From: Chitinophaga niabensis
Lineage (GTDB): Bacteria; Bacteroidota; Bacteroidia; Chitinophagales; Chitinophagaceae
Direction: 5' to 3'
Length of the DNA: 64,000 bases
Assembly (NCBI RefSeq): GCF_039545795.1
Contig: NZ_CP154260.1
Span: 4,221,001-4,285,000 of the forward strand
This document shows positions 35,482 to 44,349 of this stretch, piece by piece; the stretch's first letter is position 1; every line of letters begins with the position of its first letter. A program made the translations under genes and the position numbers. The notes beneath the pieces were generated by a model. The model ran no database searches and was not told the DNA's origin. It worked only from the letters and a program-made list of their open reading frames with translations.

Positions 35482-36272
35482 ACTGCTACCGGGGCTTTGA
35501 TGTGTGGATGGAAGGTGTAGTTTTCGAGTTCGAAATCTTCATAGTTAAAACTATAGATGTCCTTCACTGCGGGGTTGATCTTCATGGTTGGTAATGGATA
35601 GGGCTGGCGGGTCAATTGCAGCGCGGCCTGTTCCATATGGTTATTGTAAAGATGTACATCCCCGAAGCTGTGAACAAAATCTCCCGGCTGCAGGTCGCAG
35701 ACCTGGGCCAGCATCATGGTGAGCAATGCGTAAGAGGCAATATTGAAAGGCACTCCTAAGAATACGTCAGCGCTGCGTTGGTATAACTGGCAGCTCAGCT
35801 TTCCGTCCGCTACATAAAACTGAAAGAGGCAGTGGCAGGGGCTGAGGGCCATATCCGGCAGGTCTGCTACGTTCCAGGCATTTACGATGAGGCGGCGGGA
35901 GTCAGGGTTCTTTTTTATCTGATTCACTACATCGGTGATCTGGTCGAAGGTTTTGCCATTGGCGCCTTCCCAGCTGCGCCATTGTTTGCCATATACCGGC
36001 CCCAACTCTCCTTCTGCATTTGCCCATTCATCCCAGATCTTCACACCATGCTCCTGCAGGTACTTCACATTCGTGTCCCCTTTCAGGAACCATAACAGTT
36101 CGTATATGATAGATTTAAGGTGCAGCTTTTTGGTGGTGACCATCGGGAAACCTTCCTGAAGGTTAAAGCGCATCTGGTAGCCAAATAAACTACGGGTACC
36201 GGTGCCGGTGCGGTCAGTTTTGTCGTTTCCTTTATCCAGGATATCTTGTAATAAGTTCAGGTATTGTTGCAT
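35478..36272 (-). CDS. thyA: Thymidylate synthase
   Basis: The 264-residue enzyme, the same length as E. coli ThyA, methylates dUMP to dTMP using methylene-tetrahydrofolate. The nucleophile is Cys146 in [10 protein letters not shown]; the phosphate-binding Arg21 region (T-D-R-T-G-T-G-T) and D-S-R-R-L-I-V are also conserved. It produces dihydrofolate, which the overlapping folA product recycles. The upstream region has AGTAATTTG close to the ATG, one base short of a standard -7 element, so its promoter is uncertain. Confidence 0.97.
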   Translation of the reverse strand: MQQYLNLLQDILDKGNDKTDRTGTGTRSLFGYQMRFNLQEGFPMVTTKKLHLKSIIYELLWFLKGDTNVKYLQEHGVKIWDEWANAEGELGPVYGKQWRSWEGANGKTFDQITDVVNQIKKNPDSRRLIVNAWNVADLPDMALSPCHCLFQFYVADGKLSCQLYQRSADVFLGVPFNIASYALLTMMLAQVCDLQPGDFVHSFGDVHLYNNHMEQAALQLTRQPYPLPTMKINPAVKDIYSFNYEDFELENYTFHPHIKAPVAV

Positions 36273-36858
36273 GACCCTGCAAATTACTTTTTTTAGCTGA
36301 ACAAAGCGTTCAGATTACACGAAGTAATAATATAAAATAAATCGATAAAAGAAACAAATCTACTTTACAGCAAATTTCAGTAATCTGCATGAATTGAGGA
36401 GACCATATCAGTGTTAAAGCAGGCAATCATAAACCGCAAAACTAAATCAGAAAAACTAAATCAAAACAGCTTAGAAAAAAGTCCAGAACCCGGTTATCAT
36501 CAGCCAAAATTTATTATGTAAGGTCAGCGAATTCAACAGCATGAATGGAACACAGATTTATTAATTAACCCGGCCCAGTTACAACAAAACGGAGCACACA
36601 GTTTAGTATGGAAGAACCCGATCTTTCCGGAGAAAGATATCCTGTTTTCAGTTAGTTCATAAACCTGTCATTATTTACAGCAGCTATTCAGCACCGGATA
36701 GTTGACCCTGCTCATTATAACCATTTATCAACCTCTAAAATGCTTCACTATGCAACTTAATGCACTTCATTAAGGGGCCTGGCCTGTATGGCCCTGCTTT
36801 CCTATCCAATTCTTTCTTATCAACCTTATCATTCTTAAACCTCTAAAATCGCCAGAAC
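36273..36858. other. Long intergenic region between thyA and the first susC
   Basis: This 586-base stretch carries no gene that I can support. It holds two small perfect dyads: CTGAAC-N5-GTTCAG (36297-36313) and ATCTTTC-N4-GAAAGAT (36621-36638). The phrase ACCTCTAAAAT occurs twice near 36731-36850, the second copy just before the susC start. No TAnnTTTG element was found on the plus strand, so the susC promoter may be of another type or the leader may be long. Confidence 0.5.
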
Positions 36859-39825
36859 ATGTTTCGAATCAAACATTTGATGCTGCTGCTCATGATGTTA
36901 TGCAGCACCCTCATTGCTGCCGCCCAGCAAAAGGTGACCGGAAGGGTCACTGACGCGGCAGGAAATGGTATTCCCGGAGTAACCATCCGGATACTGCAAT
37001 CCAATCGCGGTACCATTGCTGATGTAAATGGCCGTTATTCGCTGGAAGCAGCAAACGGCAACACCCTTTCCTTTTCATTTACCGGATACAAAACACACGA
37101 GGTAGTAGTGAACGGCGCTACGGTGAATGTTACCCTCCAGGAAGACTATGCAAACCTGGATGAGGTAGTGATCACTGGTCTCGCCACTTCTGTAAAGAGA
37201 AGTAACCTCGCAAATGCGGTGGCTACTATCTCTGCCAAAGAACTCTATGGTGTGGCACCTGCACAAACTTTCGATGCAGCGCTGAGCGGGAAGATCCCCG
37301 GCGCATTGATCACTGCCAACTCCGGTGCGCCCGGTGGCGGTATCTCTGTAAAAATGAGAGGGGTTACTTCCATCTTCGGTAACTCCCAACCCCTGTATGT
37401 AGTGGATGGCGTGTTCATCAGCAATGTGAGCGTGCCTGCAGGTCTGAACCTGATCACTGCTGCTGCGAGCGCCGGTAATCCGCAGAACCAGGATAACCCT
37501 TCCAGTCGTGTTGCGGACCTGAACCCGGACGATATTGAAAATATCGAGATCCTGAAAGGTGCTTCTGCAGCTGCTATTTATGGCTCTAAAGCAGCGGCAG
37601 GTGTAATACTGATCACTACTAAAAAAGGCTCTTCTTTGGGAAGGACCACGGTACGTTTCCGGCAGGATGTGGGTGTGAATGTAGCCCGCAAACTACTGGG
37701 CGTAAGGCAGTTTACAGAGCAAACAGCTTTTGATCTTGGTGGCGCTACTGCCAGGGCCAATTTCATTGCAGCCCGCGATGCCGGCAAATTATACGATTAT
37801 GAAAAAGAGATGTATGGAGAAAAAGGATTGATCCTGAATACAGGCGTGAGTGTGAGTGGCGGGGATGAAAGAACAGGTTTCTATTTTTCCGCCAACCGCA
37901 GATCAGAAGAAGGTATTATCAAAAACTCCGGTTATCTCAACAATGCGCTGCGCCTGAATGTGGACCATAAACTCACAGACCGCATCAGCGTAGGTTTACG
38001 GTTCGCTTACATGAACACCTCGGCAGACCGTGGTTTAACCAATAACGATAATAACAGTGTGACCTATGGTGTTTCGCTCGCTACCGTTCCCCAGTTCCTG
38101 GAATTACATCCGGATGCACAGGGTAATTACCCGGTAAACCCGAATGCTGCCAATCCGCTGGAAACAAGAGATAAGATGCGGAACAATGAAACTACCAACC
38201 GCTTCATCACAGGTGGTGAGATCAAAGCTGTACTGCATCAGAATGACAAGACCAATACCAAACTGATCGTACGGGGTGGTATAGACTTCTTCAACCTGAA
38301 AACAGAAGCACTTTTCCCACGTTCCCTTCAATTCATGAAAGGCGGGCTGGATGGCGCTTCCATACAGGGTAATACCAATAACCTGAACACCAACCTGGCT
38401 GGTATCCTCGTGAATCAATTCATGGCAACACCTGATCTGAACTTCACCACTTCCGTGGGTGCCACGCTGGAAACCAGCTACCTGGATAATATCATTTCAA
38501 CTGCTACCAATCTTATTCCTTCTCAAAGTAACCTGGACCAGGCTTCCAATTCCAACCTGCAACAGTTCCGTTTGAAATACCGCGATAACGGTATTTTCAT
38601 ACAGGAGGAAATACTGATCATGGATGCGATCACGGCTTCTGCCGGTGTACGTTTCGACCGTTCTACCAATAACGGGGATTACAAAAAATACTTCGTACTG
38701 CCGAAAGCATCTTTATCATGGAACCTTGCTAAGATGCCCTTCTGGAATATCCAGCCGGTCAACAGTTTCAAACTGCGGGCAGCATATGGTGCGGCAGGTA
38801 ACGTAGCTCCCTATGGCTCACGCTTCCTGGCAGTAACGGCCAGCAATACAGGTCAGCAGCCGGGATCGCTGGTAGATGTTCAATTGGGTAATGAAACCAT
38901 TGAACAGGAAAGGCAAACAGAATTTGAAGCAGGATTGGATGTGAGCTTCTTTAACGGGCGCCTGAGCCTGGAAGCCACTTACTATAACAAAAAGATCATT
39001 GACCTGTTGTTACGCAGGAACCTGCAGCCTTCCAGCGGATTTGCCCAACAATGGGTGAACGGAGGCGACCTGCGGAACAGGGGAGTTGAAATAGGTATCA
39101 ATGCCTTACCGATCAATAAGAAGAATGTGCGCTGGAGTTCCACTGTTAACTTCTGGAAGAACACTTCAGAGATCACCCGCCTTACCATCCCTGCTTTCCC
39201 GCTGGGCGCATTTGGTAACACGCTGGGTAACTTCTTCATTGAACAGGGAAAATCTGCCACACAGATCATTGGTACACTGGGTACTGGTAAAGGTGTAGGT
39301 GTATTGGGAAATGCAGAGCCTGACTTCCAGATGAGCTTCTTCAACGACCTTACCCTGTTCCGTGATTTGAGCCTGCGTTTCATGATCCACTGGAAACAAG
39401 GTGGTGAGAACATTAACCTCACTGAATACCTTTCAGATATCTTCGGCACCTCACATGATTATGATGCGGATGCCAATGGCAATGGCATAAAAGATGGCCT
39501 GGACCGTATGGCTGCAGCCGGTAAAAACGAAGCCGGTATCCGCGTACAGAACTCCTCGTATGTACGGCTCCGTGAGGTAGGTTTGTATTACAACATCCCT
39601 ATCCGCGAGAACAGGTACATCCGGGCAGTGAACATTGGTGCTTCTGCCAATAACTGGTTCACGATTACAGACTACAAGAGTTATGATCCGGAGTCTTCCA
39701 ACTTTGGCAGTAACACCATTTCTACCGCTACAACCCGTGGCAGTACAGGTGTTTCCACCGGTGTGGAAGTAACACCTTACCCGGCTTCCAAACGTGCATC
39801 ACTGCATTTGTCTGTAACCTTCTGA
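36859..39825 (+). CDS. SusC/RagA family TonB-linked outer-membrane transporter
   Basis: The 988-residue protein has a signal peptide (cleavage near A-A-A-Q, residue 23), a carboxypeptidase-regulatory-like beta-sandwich (about 25-100), the TonB-box-like D-E-V-V-I-T-G segment near 104, a plug domain with V-K-M-R-G-V-T-S-I-F-G-N-S-Q-P-L-Y-V-V-D-G (about 165-185) and N-I-E-I-L-K-G-A-S-A-A-A-I-Y-G-S-K-A-A-A-G-V near 228-249, and a C-terminal 22-strand barrel. It lacks an STN domain, so it does not signal to a FecR. With the SusD-like lipoprotein encoded 28 bases downstream it should import an oligosaccharide or peptide. No glycoside hydrolase gene lies in the same unit. Confidence 0.93.
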   Translation: MFRIKHLMLLLMMLCSTLIAAAQQKVTGRVTDAAGNGIPGVTIRILQSNRGTIADVNGRYSLEAANGNTLSFSFTGYKTHEVVVNGATVNVTLQEDYANLDEVVITGLATSVKRSNLANAVATISAKELYGVAPAQTFDAALSGKIPGALITANSGAPGGGISVKMRGVTSIFGNSQPLYVVDGVFISNVSVPAGLNLITAAASAGNPQNQDNPSSRVADLNPDDIENIEILKGASAAAIYGSKAAAGVILITTKKGSSLGRTTVRFRQDVGVNVARKLLGVRQFTEQTAFDLGGATARANFIAARDAGKLYDYEKEMYGEKGLILNTGVSVSGGDERTGFYFSANRRSEEGIIKNSGYLNNALRLNVDHKLTDRISVGLRFAYMNTSADRGLTNNDNNSVTYGVSLATVPQFLELHPDAQGNYPVNPNAANPLETRDKMRNNETTNRFITGGEIKAVLHQNDKTNTKLIVRGGIDFFNLKTEALFPRSLQFMKGGLDGASIQGNTNNLNTNLAGILVNQFMATPDLNFTTSVGATLETSYLDNIISTATNLIPSQSNLDQASNSNLQQFRLKYRDNGIFIQEEILIMDAITASAGVRFDRSTNNGDYKKYFVLPKASLSWNLAKMPFWNIQPVNSFKLRAAYGAAGNVAPYGSRFLAVTASNTGQQPGSLVDVQLGNETIEQERQTEFEAGLDVSFFNGRLSLEATYYNKKIIDLLLRRNLQPSSGFAQQWVNGGDLRNRGVEIGINALPINKKNVRWSSTVNFWKNTSEITRLTIPAFPLGAFGNTLGNFFIEQGKSATQIIGTLGTGKGVGVLGNAEPDFQMSFFNDLTLFRDLSLRFMIHWKQGGENINLTEYLSDIFGTSHDYDADANGNGIKDGLDRMAAAGKNEAGIRVQNSSYVRLREVGLYYNIPIRENRYIRAVNIGASANNWFTITDYKSYDPESSNFGSNTISTATTRGSTGVSTGVEVTPYPASKRASLHLSVTF

Positions 39826-39853
39826 TCAACGTGTAACATTAAATCATTGAACC

Positions 39854-41152
39854 ATGAAACATCGTATCAAACTGCTCATTATATGCATCGCCCTGTTGGG
39901 GCCGCTGGCCTGCCAGAAGGGAGAGATCCCCAACCTGAACACTCCTGTTGTGGGTGACCTGGTCAGGAAAGCTACAAAAGAACAACTCGCCACACTGGTG
40001 GTGGGCCTGGAATCCGGCACACGGTTGAGTATTGCTACTTATTATGACGGCACAGGCATCCTGGGCCGTGAGATGTACCGCTTTTCAGGATCTGAACCGC
40101 GCTGGACAACAGAAATGATGGGTACCGGCGAACTGAATAACAATACCTTTTACACCACCAACCCATGGACCTCCCGGTACCGCGTAGTGCGGCAGGGTTA
40201 TATCCTCATTGATGCCGCTACCAATTCTGCGGTACTCACTGCGGAAGAAAAGAAAGGATATATTGGTTATGCCAAAACCATTATAGCTTACCAATTGCTG
40301 ATGAACCTGAACATGACCTACAGCAACGGTATCCGAACAGATGTAAAAGACCCTGAAAAGCTGGGGCCATTCAAACCTGACCAGGCTGCTTTGACAGATA
40401 TTGCTGCTTTACTGGATGAAGCAAAAGCTGATCTCACCGGCAGCGCTATCAGCTTCCCCCTGTCTTCCGGTTATACGGGATTCAAAACACCCGCAGGTTT
40501 AATCCAGTTCAATCGCGCCCTGGCGGCAAGGGTGGCCGTTTACCGGGCACAGTGGCCCGCCGCGTTAACCGCGCTGAATGAATCTTTCTTCGACTTAAAC
40601 GGCTCCTTCACAAGAGGCATTTCACATGAATTCTCCGGATCAAGCGGTGACTTACTGAATCCCCTCTTCCTTCCCCAGAATAATCCGGGCGAAAAAAGAT
40701 TGGCGCATCCTTCTTATGCAGCAGACATCACGGCAGGAGATGACCGTCTCGCAAAAGCCACACTGCGTGCAGCACCCATTACATTAGATAATCTTACTTC
40801 CGACCGGGACGTATGGATTATTAAAAGCAATACAGACTTCTTCCCTATTATCAGGAATGAAGAACTCGTTCTCATTTATGCAGAAGCCAAGATCCAGACG
40901 TCTGCCATACCGGATGCTATTGTAGCGCTCAACAGGATCCGCACCGGCCATAACCTGCCGGTTTATGTAGGTGCTGTTACGCAGGCAGCGTTGATCACAG
41001 AAATGCTGCGGCAAAGAAGGTTCTCTCTTTTTGCAGAAGGGCACAGATGGGTAGATATGCGCCGGTATAACAGGTTGGCGGAATTACCGAATACGAGGCC
41101 GGGAGATAAAGTGTGGGACAAATACCCAATACCACTGGCAGAGGCGAATTAG
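39854..41152 (+). CDS. SusD/RagB family substrate-binding lipoprotein
   Basis: The 432-residue product has a lipoprotein signal (L-L-G-P-L-A-C-Q-K, Cys near residue 20) and the SusD fold: a tetratricopeptide-like helical region (about 110-180), a SusD_RagB-type C-terminal part with E-E-L-V-L-I-Y-A-E-A-K and the terminal R-R-F-S-L-F-A-E-G-H-R-W-V-D-M-R-R-Y motif. It should cap the SusC channel on the cell surface and bind the substrate. It is shorter than most SusD proteins and than the second one in this window. It shares an operon with the SusC upstream and ends at a bidirectional terminator. Confidence 0.9.
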   Translation: MKHRIKLLIICIALLGPLACQKGEIPNLNTPVVGDLVRKATKEQLATLVVGLESGTRLSIATYYDGTGILGREMYRFSGSEPRWTTEMMGTGELNNNTFYTTNPWTSRYRVVRQGYILIDAATNSAVLTAEEKKGYIGYAKTIIAYQLLMNLNMTYSNGIRTDVKDPEKLGPFKPDQAALTDIAALLDEAKADLTGSAISFPLSSGYTGFKTPAGLIQFNRALAARVAVYRAQWPAALTALNESFFDLNGSFTRGISHEFSGSSGDLLNPLFLPQNNPGEKRLAHPSYAADITAGDDRLAKATLRAAPITLDNLTSDRDVWIIKSNTDFFPIIRNEELVLIYAEAKIQTSAIPDAIVALNRIRTGHNLPVYVGAVTQAALITEMLRQRRFSLFAEGHRWVDMRRYNRLAELPNTRPGDKVWDKYPIPLAEAN

Positions 41153-41165
41153 AGGTTGTATAAGT

Positions 41166-41198
41166 AAAAAGCCGCTCCTGTAATGGGGGCGGCTTTTT
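41166..41198. terminator. Bidirectional terminator between SusD and proline dehydrogenase genes
   Basis: Ten-base arms including A5/T5 (41166-41175 and 41189-41198), extended inward by CTCC/GGGG-type pairing. Confidence 0.82.
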
Positions 41199-41206
41199 CA
41201 ATGCGT

Positions 41207-42385
41207 TTATATTTTTCTTCGTTTCATTTCCGAACGGATCAATCCTAACTCCCGGCCCATCGCTCCGGCGATAGAAGTATTCTCCTGTGCACGGCGGATC
41301 AGGTAAGGCACTACATCTTTCACGGGGCCATAAGGCAGGTATTTGGAAACACGGTAACCGGCATGCGCCAGGTTAAAAGTGATGTTATCGCTCATGCCAT
41401 ACAACTGGGAAAAACTTACCCTCGGATGATCATGCGGAATGCCTTTTTCATGCAGGAGTTCTGCGGCCAGCATACAGCTGTCTTCGTTGTGTGTTCCTAT
41501 AAACAAACCCAGGTCATTCAGGCGGTCCAGGCAGAAACGGATGGCCGTATCATAATCCTGGTCTGCCGATTCTTTATTGGGCTGAATGGGTGAAGCGTAA
41601 GATTCTTCTTCCGCACGTTTGCGCTCTTTTTCCATATAAGCACCACGTACCAGTTTGGCACCCAGCAGATAACCTGCTGCTTTGGCTTTTTCGAAAGAGG
41701 CCTGCAGGAATTCCAATCTGTCGTGACGGTAGAGTTGAAAGGTATTGTAAACGATCACCTGTTCTTTATTGAAGAGGCCCATCATTTCATCTGCGAGATC
41801 ATCTACCGGTTGCTGTACCCAGGATTCTTCCGCGTCTATCAGCAAACCTACTTTTCCTTTGGCCGCAGCGGCTGAGATGGTATGGATACGATCGTGCACC
41901 CTTTTGAACTCTGCCTGCTCTTCTGCAGTGAGTGTTTCTCCTGCATGGATCTTTTCCAGCAGGCCGAAACGGGCAAAACCTGTTACCTTGATGGCTATAA
42001 ATGGAATATGCTTTTTACCGGTTGCATACTGGATGGCTCTTAGGAACTCCGGAACGGCATTATCGTAATTCTCCTCTCCTTCCACCGCTTCTACGCTGTA
42101 GTCCAGCACTACGCCCACACCGAATTTTCCCAGTTCTTCTGCTGCCCGTACGGCTTCATCCAGTGTTTCCCCACCGCAGAACTGGTTAAAGATGGTGCTT
42201 TTGATAATGCCTTTAACAGGCAACCGCAACTTGAAAGCAATGGGTGTGGCAATAGCGCCCAGCTTTACCAGCCAGGGTTTACCAATATTGCTGAACAGGA
42301 AATTTGCTCTTTTCAATGCACCGTCAGACATGTGCTCAAAGGCAATGGCCGTATTCTCGAATGATAATGATAGCTGCTTTTCCAT
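41207..42385 (-). CDS. Proline dehydrogenase
   Basis: The 392-residue FAD enzyme oxidises proline to pyrroline-5-carboxylate, feeding electrons to the respiratory chain. Motifs of the PRODH barrel are present: V-G-V-V-L-D-Y-S-V-E, A-I-K-V-T-G-F-A-R, L-L-I-D-A-E-E-S-W, G-A-K-L-V-R-G-A-Y-M-E-K-E-R, and the C-terminal Y-L-P-Y-G-P-V-K-D-V-V-P-Y-L-I-R-R-A-Q-E-N. The ATG at 42385 is preferred to TTG at 42394 because the promoter -7 box ends about 7 bases upstream of it. It is a stand-alone enzyme rather than a PutA fusion; the P5C dehydrogenase gene is not adjacent. Confidence 0.93.
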   Translation of the reverse strand: MEKQLSLSFENTAIAFEHMSDGALKRANFLFSNIGKPWLVKLGAIATPIAFKLRLPVKGIIKSTIFNQFCGGETLDEAVRAAEELGKFGVGVVLDYSVEAVEGEENYDNAVPEFLRAIQYATGKKHIPFIAIKVTGFARFGLLEKIHAGETLTAEEQAEFKRVHDRIHTISAAAAKGKVGLLIDAEESWVQQPVDDLADEMMGLFNKEQVIVYNTFQLYRHDRLEFLQASFEKAKAAGYLLGAKLVRGAYMEKERKRAEEESYASPIQPNKESADQDYDTAIRFCLDRLNDLGLFIGTHNEDSCMLAAELLHEKGIPHDHPRVSFSQLYGMSDNITFNLAHAGYRVSKYLPYGPVKDVVPYLIRRAQENTSIAGAMGRELGLIRSEMKRRKI

Positions 42386-42391
42386 GGCGGG

Positions 42392-42423
42392 CAAAGTTAA
42401 GGGGATGAGATTACTCTAACAAA
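42392..42423 (-). promoter_or_regulatory. Promoter of the proline dehydrogenase gene (TTTG-N20-TAACTTTG)
   Basis: TTTG at 42420-42423 and TAACTTTG at 42392-42399 (minus strand) have consensus sequence and spacing. The start codon lies only six bases after the -7 box, so the mRNA should be leaderless or nearly so. Confidence 0.72.
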
Positions 42424-42468
42424 AAAGCCCTCTAACTCATGATAGTTTTCTGACATACCTCCCTATAA

Positions 42469-42503
42469 ACAAAGATACCGGCGCCATGGGCCGGTATCTT
42501 TGT
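42469..42503. terminator. Perfect 14-bp hairpin downstream of the second SusD gene
   Basis: Arms at 42469-42482 and 42490-42503 with a 7-base loop. The better T run (T7) is on the plus strand; on the minus strand, where the SusC/SusD operon ends, it is followed only by TTTATAGG. It is still the likeliest end of that operon. Confidence 0.6.
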
Positions 42504-42510
42504 GGTTTTT

Positions 42511-44328
42511 TTATTCCCAACCGAAGATCTGCTTCAGGTTCTTATTCAGAATGATCTGGTCCTGCGGGATGGGACGGTAGTAATATTTAGGCTCTACAAA
42601 ATTGCGCGGCTGGTCCCTGTCGCGGATGAACAGGATGTTGCCGGATGTACCGTTCTTCAGGTAGAAGTTATTATCCTTTCCACTGGCATCTTTCAGGTAG
42701 AATTTGGAAAGGGCTTTCTTCACATCTTCCGGTAAACCGGCAATGGGTGATTCATCATTAGGGGATGCGAGGATGGCGATATCCGGGTTACCATCTCCGG
42801 TGATATCCAATGCGCCCAATGCGGGTACGTACATACCACCCTGCTGGTCTTGTAAACGTTTACCGGCCTTCCAGCGCATCAGGTCTGCAAAACGGCGTCC
42901 TTCGCAGGCCATTTCCACCCTGCGTTCCCTTCTGATCTCCAGGATCAGGCCTTTGTTGCTGCCGGTTACATCCGGGAACTGGAGGGCCAGTTCATTATCC
43001 GGTTGTGCGTTGGCAGCGGCCATATTCATAGCAGGCATCAGTACACGGGTACGGAGCAGGTTGATGGTTTTATCCAGGTCTGCCTGTGTGATAGTTTCCA
43101 GTTCTGCTTTTGCTTCTGCATAGGAAAGTAATACTTCCGCATAACGGAATGCAGGCAGGCCGGAATAGTTTAAATCCCAGCCCTGGCGCTGTGATGGATT
43201 GCGTGGGTAAAACTTCAGCTGGTCATAACCTCCCAGGTTGGGTTTAGCGATATATGGTTTGCCATCCAGGTTAGGAGAAAAACCGGGGCCAGCAATGGTT
43301 TCAGCCATGCGCGGATCGCGGTTTGTGAAAATGTCCACAAAGTTCCTGGTAGCATATCCGGGTTGCGCGGTGAAAGGTGTACCGTCTTTCATGAGGTAGG
43401 TAAGCGCAAGGCTGTGGCTGAGAGACCAGGTCCACCCCAAAGTTACGTGGGTGTTGTTTCCTATGCCCAGGGCCTGCTGATAGTCTACCCACTGGATCAT
43501 TTCTTTATTGCCATTCAGTGTAAGGCTGGAAAAAAGTGCACGGTAATCTTCTCCTCCCTTTCCGGTATTATGCACTACAAACCGTCCGCTGGCCATTACC
43601 TGTTCTGCAGCCCAAACAGCTTTTTCCAGGAAACGTTTATAATCGCTGCCGAGGTTCAGTTCCGCGTGATATTTCCGCCAGGTGCCTTCTGATAATCCAA
43701 AGCGTACCATCAGGGCCAAAGCAGACCATCTGCTAACCCTTGTGCGGTTGCCTTCATCCGGTTTAATATTCTCTACCGCATAGGTAAGATCGTTCAGAAT
43801 GGAATCTGCGATCAATGCACGGGGATCCCTTGCTTTATATATGGTTTCATCTGTAGTGGCCAATGCGGTATTATACCATGGTACATCAGAATAGCGGGCC
43901 ATTTTATCCATATAGAACTGCGCTCTGAAGAAACGGGCAATACCAATGTAATGTTTGATAGCAACAGGATCTCCCTGTGTTTTGCCCACATTGTCCAGCA
44001 TGAAATTTATCTTCCGGAGATTGCCCCAGGTAGTTTTATCCCATCCACCCCAGCCGGATACATTCGTTTGATCTATCGAACCGCGAACCAGTACATCCAC
44101 TTCGCCACTACCGCTGTAACTGCTGATGTTATCTGAGTTGATATCATCCCAGCCGGCCTGCACCATGTTGTAAAAGCCATTGCTATAGGTTTCCAGGTCC
44201 TGCGGATTATTGAAGAACACTTCTTTGGTGACCTCTGTTTGCGGGAACCTGTCCAGGAAATCTTTCTTACAGGAAACTGTTGCTGCTGCGAGCAATCCGA
44301 TATATAGAGAGAACTTGATCTTTTTCAT
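42511..44328 (-). CDS. SusD/RagB family substrate-binding lipoprotein
   Basis: The 605-residue product has a lipoprotein signal (A-A-A-T-V-S-C-K-K, Cys20), the SusD N-terminal segment F-L-D-R-F-P-Q-T-E-V-T-K-E-V-F-F-N-N-P-Q-D-L, an internal tetratricopeptide-like part with F-R-A-Q-F-Y-M-D-K-M near 130, and the C-terminal L-E-I-R-R-E-R-R-V-E-M-A-C-E-G-R-R-F-A-D-L-M-R-W-K motif. It caps the SusC protein encoded 21 bases upstream. The operon context (STN-type SusC, FecR, ECF sigma) means its substrate should switch on its own uptake. The substrate is not evident from the sequence. Confidence 0.94.
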   Translation of the reverse strand: MKKIKFSLYIGLLAAATVSCKKDFLDRFPQTEVTKEVFFNNPQDLETYSNGFYNMVQAGWDDINSDNISSYSGSGEVDVLVRGSIDQTNVSGWGGWDKTTWGNLRKINFMLDNVGKTQGDPVAIKHYIGIARFFRAQFYMDKMARYSDVPWYNTALATTDETIYKARDPRALIADSILNDLTYAVENIKPDEGNRTRVSRWSALALMVRFGLSEGTWRKYHAELNLGSDYKRFLEKAVWAAEQVMASGRFVVHNTGKGGEDYRALFSSLTLNGNKEMIQWVDYQQALGIGNNTHVTLGWTWSLSHSLALTYLMKDGTPFTAQPGYATRNFVDIFTNRDPRMAETIAGPGFSPNLDGKPYIAKPNLGGYDQLKFYPRNPSQRQGWDLNYSGLPAFRYAEVLLSYAEAKAELETITQADLDKTINLLRTRVLMPAMNMAAANAQPDNELALQFPDVTGSNKGLILEIRRERRVEMACEGRRFADLMRWKAGKRLQDQQGGMYVPALGALDITGDGNPDIAILASPNDESPIAGLPEDVKKALSKFYLKDASGKDNNFYLKNGTSGNILFIRDRDQPRNFVEPKYYYRPIPQDQIILNKNLKQIFGWE

Positions 44329-44349
44329 AATGTTGTTTTTCTTTCCCGA

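Noticed and set aside
36273..36858. A riboswitch or small gene in the long leader of the first susC
   Set aside because: No known aptamer core or credible open frame could be recognised by eye; only two short dyads.
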